Shown here: piece after piece, positions 59,643 to 64,000 of the stretch | Layout: each line of letters starts with the position of its first letter | How positions within the stretch are numbered: the first letter of the stretch is position 1 | From: Deltaproteobacteria bacterium | GTDB taxonomy: Bacteria > UBA10199 > JADGCS01 | Direction of reading: 5' to 3' | DNA length: 64,000 bases | Assembly (NCBI GenBank): GCA_024233595.1 | Contig: JACKPK010000003.1 | Location: 1 to 64,000 of the forward strand | The notes under the pieces: model-generated | The model's database searches: none | Told to the model about the DNA's origin: nothing | Seen by the model: the letters and a program-made list of their open reading frames with translations, nothing else | Position numbers and translations under genes: made by a program

Positions 59643-60587
59643 GTGTTTTCAAAGCAAGACATCAAAAGTAAAAAGATAGCCGTTTTATTAGGTGGCGTTT
59701 CTGCTGAACGCGAAGTTTCGTTGCGTAGCGGAACGGCTGTTTGCAAGGCTTTAACGCAGGCTGGTTATAATGTGCTTTCTTTTGATCCCAAGGAGCGATC
59801 GCTTTTGGAATTAAAAAACGAAAGCGTGGATCTGGTTTTTAATGGCTTGCATGGGCTCATGGGCGAAGATGGCGCTGCTCAAGGTGTTTTGGAGTGGCTG
59901 CAAATTCCTTACACAGGATCAGGTGTGCTGTGTTCTGCAATTTGTTACGATAAGATTCGCACCAAAAAATTATTACAGGATCAAAATGTTCCCATGGCGC
60001 GTTCTTGGGTTGTTACAGAAAATGATCGCGAAGAGTTTTTGCAGCAATGGCAAGAATCGTATTTGCCTGTGATTGTAAAACCAAGCCGCGAAGGATCCAC
60101 CATTGGTATGACGCGTGTGTTTCAAAGCGAAGAGTTGCCTGGGGCATTGGATGCTGCTTTTGAATTTTGTGATGAGCTTTTGGTCGAGAGTTTTATCAAA
60201 GGCATAGAAGTCACGGTTAGTGTTCTCAATGGTCAGGCGTTGCCTTCAATTGAGATCGCTCCCAAAAGTGGTTTTTACGATTACAAAAGCAAGTACACCT
60301 CGGGCATGACAGAGTACATTGTGCCAGCTCGTTTGCCAGAAGATGTTTTGCAAAAATTGGCGAGCACCAGTGAGCGTGTGTACAAACAAATGGGCTGCCG
60401 CGGTGCTGCGCGTTGTGATTACATGGTGGCTAATGACAAAGAGCTTTATTTTTTAGAGGTCAACACTTTGCCCGGCCTCACAGAAACATCCTTGTTGCCA
60501 AAGGCGGCTCAAGGAAAGGGGATGTCGTTTTTAGAGTTGTGTGAAAACCTTTTGATGCATGCGAGATGTGATCATGTTTTGGAATAA
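59643..60587 (+). CDS. ddl: D-alanine--D-alanine ligase
   Basis: I start at GTG 59643 (MFSKQDIKSKKIAVLLGG), backed by AAGGAA at 59634-59639, giving 314 residues; an upstream GTG at 59610 lies inside murB. The ATP-grasp fold shows GGVSAEREVSLRSG, NGLHGLMGEDGAAQGVLEWL, YTGSGVLCSAICYDKIRTK, KPSREGSTIGMTRV and LEVNTLPGLTETSLLPKAA. It supplies D-Ala-D-Ala to MurF. It overlaps ftsQ by up to 29 bases. Confidence 0.94.
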   Translation: MFSKQDIKSKKIAVLLGGVSAEREVSLRSGTAVCKALTQAGYNVLSFDPKERSLLELKNESVDLVFNGLHGLMGEDGAAQGVLEWLQIPYTGSGVLCSAICYDKIRTKKLLQDQNVPMARSWVVTENDREEFLQQWQESYLPVIVKPSREGSTIGMTRVFQSEELPGALDAAFEFCDELLVESFIKGIEVTVSVLNGQALPSIEIAPKSGFYDYKSKYTSGMTEYIVPARLPEDVLQKLASTSERVYKQMGCRGAARCDYMVANDKELYFLEVNTLPGLTETSLLPKAAQGKGMSFLELCENLLMHARCDHVLE

Positions 60588-61371
60588 CGGTTCTCGAAAT
60601 CGAAAATGGCAAGGGCGGCCACTTTTGTATCGTGGGCGCTTTCACTATTTGCGTCGGCTCGCGCAAGTGGCTTTGGTGCTAATGGTTTTGGTTGGCCTTG
60701 GTTATTTTGTGAATTTCCTAAACACCTCGGAAGAGTTGCGCATTAAACGTGTCGAGGTTTTTGGTGATTTAAAACATCTTAGTAAAGAAGATGTGGTTTT
60801 GCTTTCGAAAATTTCACCAGAGGATCGGCTTTTTTCTGTGAGCTTTTCTGACATTGAAGAATCGCTCAAAAGACACCCTTGGGTTGGGATTGTGCATTTG
60901 CGCAGAAAGTTCCCAGACATCATTCAAGTTCAGGTGCAAGAACGAGAAGTCTTTGCGGCATTAAATGTGGGTGATGTGTATCTGATTGATCAAGAGGGTG
61001 AGGTTTTTAAAAAAGCACAAGAAGGCGATCAATTGGATCTGCCTTTTTTAACAGGTTTTTCTAAAGCTGATTTAGAAAATTACCCGCAGTTAATGCGTTC
61101 GTATTTGGATCGCTCGTTGTCGTTTTTACAATTTGTGAACGAGCAAGAATTTTTTAAAAAACACGAGATCGCTGAAGTGCATTTTGATCCTGTTTTTGGC
61201 TTCACCGTTTTTACCCTCAATGAGGGTTTGGAAATATTTTTTGGGCGCGAAGGTTATGTGAAAAAGCAAAAAAAGTTGGAAGCTTTTTCTCGATCAGCTG
61301 ATTTTGAACAGTCAAGCTTTGTTCGTTTAGATTTAGACGTCAAAAATCGGGTTGTGGCGCGCAAGTTATGA
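60559..61371 (+). CDS. ftsQ: Cell division protein FtsQ
   Basis: This 270-residue bitopic protein has a basic cytoplasmic head, a transmembrane helix at about 35-52 (AQVALVLMVLVGLGYFVNF), and a POTRA domain starting LRIKRVEVFGDLKHLSKEDVVLL. The beta domain contains RHPWVGIVHLRRKFPDIIQVQVQEREVFA. It links early and late division proteins in the periplasm. The first ATG overlaps ddl by 29 bases; ATG 60574 (MFWNNGS) is an equally plausible start because neither has a strong ribosome site. Confidence 0.92.
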   Translation: MRDVIMFWNNGSRNRKWQGRPLLYRGRFHYLRRLAQVALVLMVLVGLGYFVNFLNTSEELRIKRVEVFGDLKHLSKEDVVLLSKISPEDRLFSVSFSDIEESLKRHPWVGIVHLRRKFPDIIQVQVQEREVFAALNVGDVYLIDQEGEVFKKAQEGDQLDLPFLTGFSKADLENYPQLMRSYLDRSLSFLQFVNEQEFFKKHEIAEVHFDPVFGFTVFTLNEGLEIFFGREGYVKKQKKLEAFSRSADFEQSSFVRLDLDVKNRVVARKL

Positions 61372-61445
61372 AAATTTTTATTAATTTTTTTCTCAGTCTC
61401 ATGTATTGTCGCTTTTAAGAAGACAGAAAAAAGGGGAACAGTCAG

Positions 61446-62672
61446 ATGGCAAAAAAAGACAATCTAGTCGTTGGTCTTGATATCGGAACCACTAAAATTT
61501 GTGCGGTGGTTGGAGAGGTCACTCACGATGGGATTGATGTGATCGGTATTGGTTCGCATCCTTCGCGAGGACTTAGAAAAGGTGTCATAGTCAACATCGA
61601 AGCAACCATTGAAGCGATCAAAAGATCCATTGAAGAAGCCGAGCTCATGGCTGGTTGCGATATCCTTTCTGTTTACGCAGGCATTTCGGGTAGCCACATC
61701 AAAGGCATTAATAGTCACAGCATTGTTTCTGTAAAAAACAAACTCATCAGCGAAAAAGACATTGAGCGTGTGATCGATGGCGCCTCTGCTGTTGTGATGC
61801 CCATGGACCGTGAGATCATTCACGTGGTGCCGCAAGAATTTATTGTTGATGATCAAGACGGTGTTAAAGAGCCGCTTGGTATGTCGGGCGCTAAATTTGA
61901 AGCCAATGTGCACATTGTGACCGCATCGGTTTCTTGCATTCAAAACGTTATCAAATGCGCTAACCGTTGTGGACTTAATGTAAACGATGTTGTTTTGAAT
62001 CCATTGGCCAGTTCTTACGCGACACTTAGCGACGATGAACGTGAGCTTGGTGTGGTGGTGATTGACATTGGTGGTGGCACAACAGACATTGCGATTCATG
62101 TGAATGGCAGCGTTGTACACTCGGCTGTTTTGCCATTGGGTGGCAATCACATCACAAACGATATCGCTGTGGGCTTGCGCACACCTGCCTTAGAGGCCGA
62201 GAAGATCAAACAAAAATATGGCTGTGCTTTGTCTAGTTTGGTTAACAAAGACGACACCATCGATGTGCCCAGTGTGGGTGGTCGACGCTCACGTGTTTTG
62301 TCTCGCCAAATTTTGGCTGAAATCATTGAGCCGCGTTTGGAAGAAATTTTCGATTTGGTTCGTCAAGAGATCATCCGTTCTGGTTACGAAGACGCCATTG
62401 CTTCGGGCATTGTGCTCACTGGTGGTGTGTCGATCATGGATGGCGCTCCCGAATTGGCAGAACAAGTTTTTGATTACCCGGTAGCGCGGTCTCATCCGCG
62501 CGGTATTGGTGGCTTAATCGATGTTGTGAAAAGCCCCATGTATGCTACGGGAGTGGGATTGGTTTTGTATGGCAATGAACGTCGCCAGCAAGCCAGAATG
62601 CGCGTGCGTGATGAAGGTGTTCTGATAAAAGCGCGCGATAAATTTAAAAACTGGTTTGAAGACATATTCTAG
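61446..62672 (+). CDS. ftsA: Cell division protein FtsA
   Basis: The 408-residue actin-like ATPase has the phosphate-1 loop VVGLDIGTTKICAVVGEV, HVVPQEFIVDDQDGVKEPLGMSG, VVIDIGGGTTDIAI, and ASGIVLTGGVSIMDGA. The C-terminal KNWFEDIF is an amphipathic membrane-targeting helix. It anchors FtsZ filaments to the membrane. A 74-base gap with AAGGGGAA before the ATG follows ftsQ. The gap is the largest within the cluster after rsmH and could hold an extra promoter. Confidence 0.96.
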   Translation: MAKKDNLVVGLDIGTTKICAVVGEVTHDGIDVIGIGSHPSRGLRKGVIVNIEATIEAIKRSIEEAELMAGCDILSVYAGISGSHIKGINSHSIVSVKNKLISEKDIERVIDGASAVVMPMDREIIHVVPQEFIVDDQDGVKEPLGMSGAKFEANVHIVTASVSCIQNVIKCANRCGLNVNDVVLNPLASSYATLSDDERELGVVVIDIGGGTTDIAIHVNGSVVHSAVLPLGGNHITNDIAVGLRTPALEAEKIKQKYGCALSSLVNKDDTIDVPSVGGRRSRVLSRQILAEIIEPRLEEIFDLVRQEIIRSGYEDAIASGIVLTGGVSIMDGAPELAEQVFDYPVARSHPRGIGGLIDVVKSPMYATGVGLVLYGNERRQQARMRVRDEGVLIKARDKFKNWFEDIF

Positions 62673-62702
62673 TCTGTGACCAGACTCCCTTAAGGAGGAA
62701 TC

Positions 62703-64000
62703 GTGTTTGAATTTGAAGAAGATCTGAGCATGGCTGCCAAAATCAAAATTGTTGGTGTTGGTGGCGGCGGTGGTAACGCCATTAAAACAATGATGCGCAC
62801 GCAGGTAGAGGGTGTGGACTTTGTGGTGATCAACACAGACACCCAGGCCATTCGTCAAAATGACGCTCCGGTAAAAATTCAAATTGGCAACAAAATCACA
62901 AAAGGTTTGGGAGCGGGATCAAACCCCGAAGTTGGTCGTGAAGCGGCTTTGGAAGATGTCGCCATGATCAAAGAAGCCTTGTCGGGTTCCGATATGGTGT
63001 TTGTGACTGCTGGTATGGGCGGCGGAACTGGTACGGGTGCGGCTCCTGTGGTGGCAAGCGTTGCTAAAGACATGGGCATTTTAACAGTGGCTGTTGTGAC
63101 CAAGCCCTTTTCTTTTGAAGGCAAAAAACGCCAGCGCCAAGCAGAAGCTGGCATCAAAGCCCTTAAAGAACAAGTCGACACACTCATTTGCATTCCCAAC
63201 GATAATCTTTTGAACATGGTCGATAAAAACACACCGATTGTCGATAGCTTTAAAATGGCGGATCATGTTTTGTTGCGCGCTGTGCGTGGTATTTCGGATC
63301 TCATCACCACGCCTGGTTTGATCAACTTAGATTTTGCTGACGTGAACACCATTATGCGTGATGCGGGCATTGCTATGATGGGCACGGGTGTGGCGTCTGG
63401 TGAAAACCGCGCACTCGAAGCAGCCAAGTTAGCGATCACATCGCCTCTGCTCGAAAATGTTTCCATTAATGGTGCTATGGGCATTTTGCTCAACATCACA
63501 GGTTCTTCTTCCATGACTTTATTTGAAGTGAACGAAGCCTGTAAGCTGATCCAAGAAGAAGTGCACGAAGACGCCAATATTATTTTTGGATCTGTTATCG
63601 ATGACAACGCTGGTGATGATATTAACGTGACAGTCTTGGCAACAGGCTTTGATGGTCAGAATGCTAAAAAAGCACGACCTGAAAAATCAGATCGCGAACT
63701 CAGACGAGACCCACGCCATTGGTTAAGCTACGAAAAAGCACAGTCTTCTGACCGTCGTGTTGAGCGTGAGCCCCTTGTCCAAAACGTAGCGATGCCCAAA
63801 GAGCCAGCGCGACCTGTCGTGCAAAATAGACCACAAAGAGCAGAGCCTATTGCTCGTCCAGCGCCAGCGGCTTCTGTTTGGGGCGAAGCAAGCGATGAAC
63901 CAGATTTATTCAGTATAGAAGCGGCCATTGAGCAACAAAGTGTCACAAAAGAATCTGTGCAAGCAGACAATTTACGCAGCGTTTTTGAGCGCTCGCAAAC
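62703..64000 (+). CDS. ftsZ: Cell division GTPase FtsZ (3' end outside window)
   Basis: The start is GTG 62703 with an AAGGAGGA ribosome site at 62692-62699. The frame stays open to the window end (432 codons). The protein begins MFEFEEDLSMAAKIKIVGVGGGGGNAIK and contains NTDTQAI, the tubulin signature GMGGGTGTGAAPVVA, NDNLLNM, and the T7 loop NLDFADVNTIM with its catalytic Asp. After about residue 320 comes a variable linker rich in Arg, Pro and Gln. The C-terminal FtsA-binding peptide is beyond the window. It polymerises into the division ring. Confidence 0.97.
   Translation, partial: MFEFEEDLSMAAKIKIVGVGGGGGNAIKTMMRTQVEGVDFVVINTDTQAIRQNDAPVKIQIGNKITKGLGAGSNPEVGREAALEDVAMIKEALSGSDMVFVTAGMGGGTGTGAAPVVASVAKDMGILTVAVVTKPFSFEGKKRQRQAEAGIKALKEQVDTLICIPNDNLLNMVDKNTPIVDSFKMADHVLLRAVRGISDLITTPGLINLDFADVNTIMRDAGIAMMGTGVASGENRALEAAKLAITSPLLENVSINGAMGILLNITGSSSMTLFEVNEACKLIQEEVHEDANIIFGSVIDDNAGDDINVTVLATGFDGQNAKKARPEKSDRELRRDPRHWLSYEKAQSSDRRVEREPLVQNVAMPKEPARPVVQNRPQRAEPIARPAPAASVWGEASDEPDLFSIEAAIEQQSVTKESVQADNLRSVFERSQ

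Noticed and set aside
61464..62150. Long antisense frame (228 residues) opposite ftsA
   Set aside because: Composition rich in Asn, His, Arg and Thr is typical of an antisense shadow of a conserved gene; no ribosome site.
1..64000. tRNA, rRNA, tmRNA, prophage or insertion-sequence transposase genes
   Set aside because: I found no cloverleaf-like or rRNA sequence, no transposase and no phage structural genes on reading both strands.

Overview
This is a chromosomal segment of a Gram-negative bacterium. The evidence is a LolA lipoprotein chaperone, lipobox-bearing secreted proteins, a DUF481 outer-membrane protein and a MurE carrying the meso-diaminopimelate motif DNPR. Several traits resemble the former Deltaproteobacteria (Myxococcota, Bdellovibrionota and relatives): MopE-type and FG-GAP secreted proteins, a Ser/Thr kinase fused to an ATPase and TPRs, a HDOD protein, a sigma-54 activator and the futalosine menaquinone enzyme MqnD. 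That placement is an inference; there is no rRNA or tRNA in the window to settle it.

Layout. 1-4.0 kb: surface and lipoprotein genes, a VapBC-like toxin-antitoxin pair, and what looks like one large lipoprotein gene decayed into two ORFs. 4.3-12 kb: a regulatory block with the kinase-ATPase-TPR protein, a HDOD protein, an XRE repressor with matching operator-like sites, a sigma-54 enhancer-binding protein, and a CI/LexA-like regulator facing its own palindromic sites. 12-14.5 kb: a nucleosidase, SixA and a NYN nuclease on the minus strand, then a small plus-strand gene behind a near-perfect sigma-54 promoter. 14.6-20.8 kb: fmt-rpe-hisC, then a tightly overlapping ppx/tmk-like/tmk-like/sixA cluster. 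20.8-31.4 kb: secreted proteins, a CitE-like lyase, lolA, the pyruvate dehydrogenase genes E1-alpha, E1-beta and E2, an oligopeptide-type binding lipoprotein and PBP4. 31.4-45 kb: a second VapBC, Hsp20, a small acidic gene, an RNase H-like exonuclease, mqnD, ilvA, guaB, a PilZ protein, rmuC with a tiny membrane ORF, and hemL. The intergenic gaps here are packed with palindromic repeats, some nested inside others.

45.4-64 kb: a complete division and cell wall (dcw) cluster: mraZ-STAS-rsmH-ftsL-ftsI-murE-murF-mraY-murD-ftsW-murG-murC-murB-ddl-ftsQ-ftsA-ftsZ, with ftsZ running off the right edge. Most junctions overlap by 1-8 bases. A sigma-70 promoter followed by two 10-bp MraZ-type repeats precedes mraZ. 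The least ordinary signals are the nested palindromes, the regulator/operator pairs with the sigma-54 promoter, the tandem thymidylate-kinase-like pair (one with a Lys-to-Arg P-loop change) and the decayed lipoprotein carrying an in-frame dispersed repeat.
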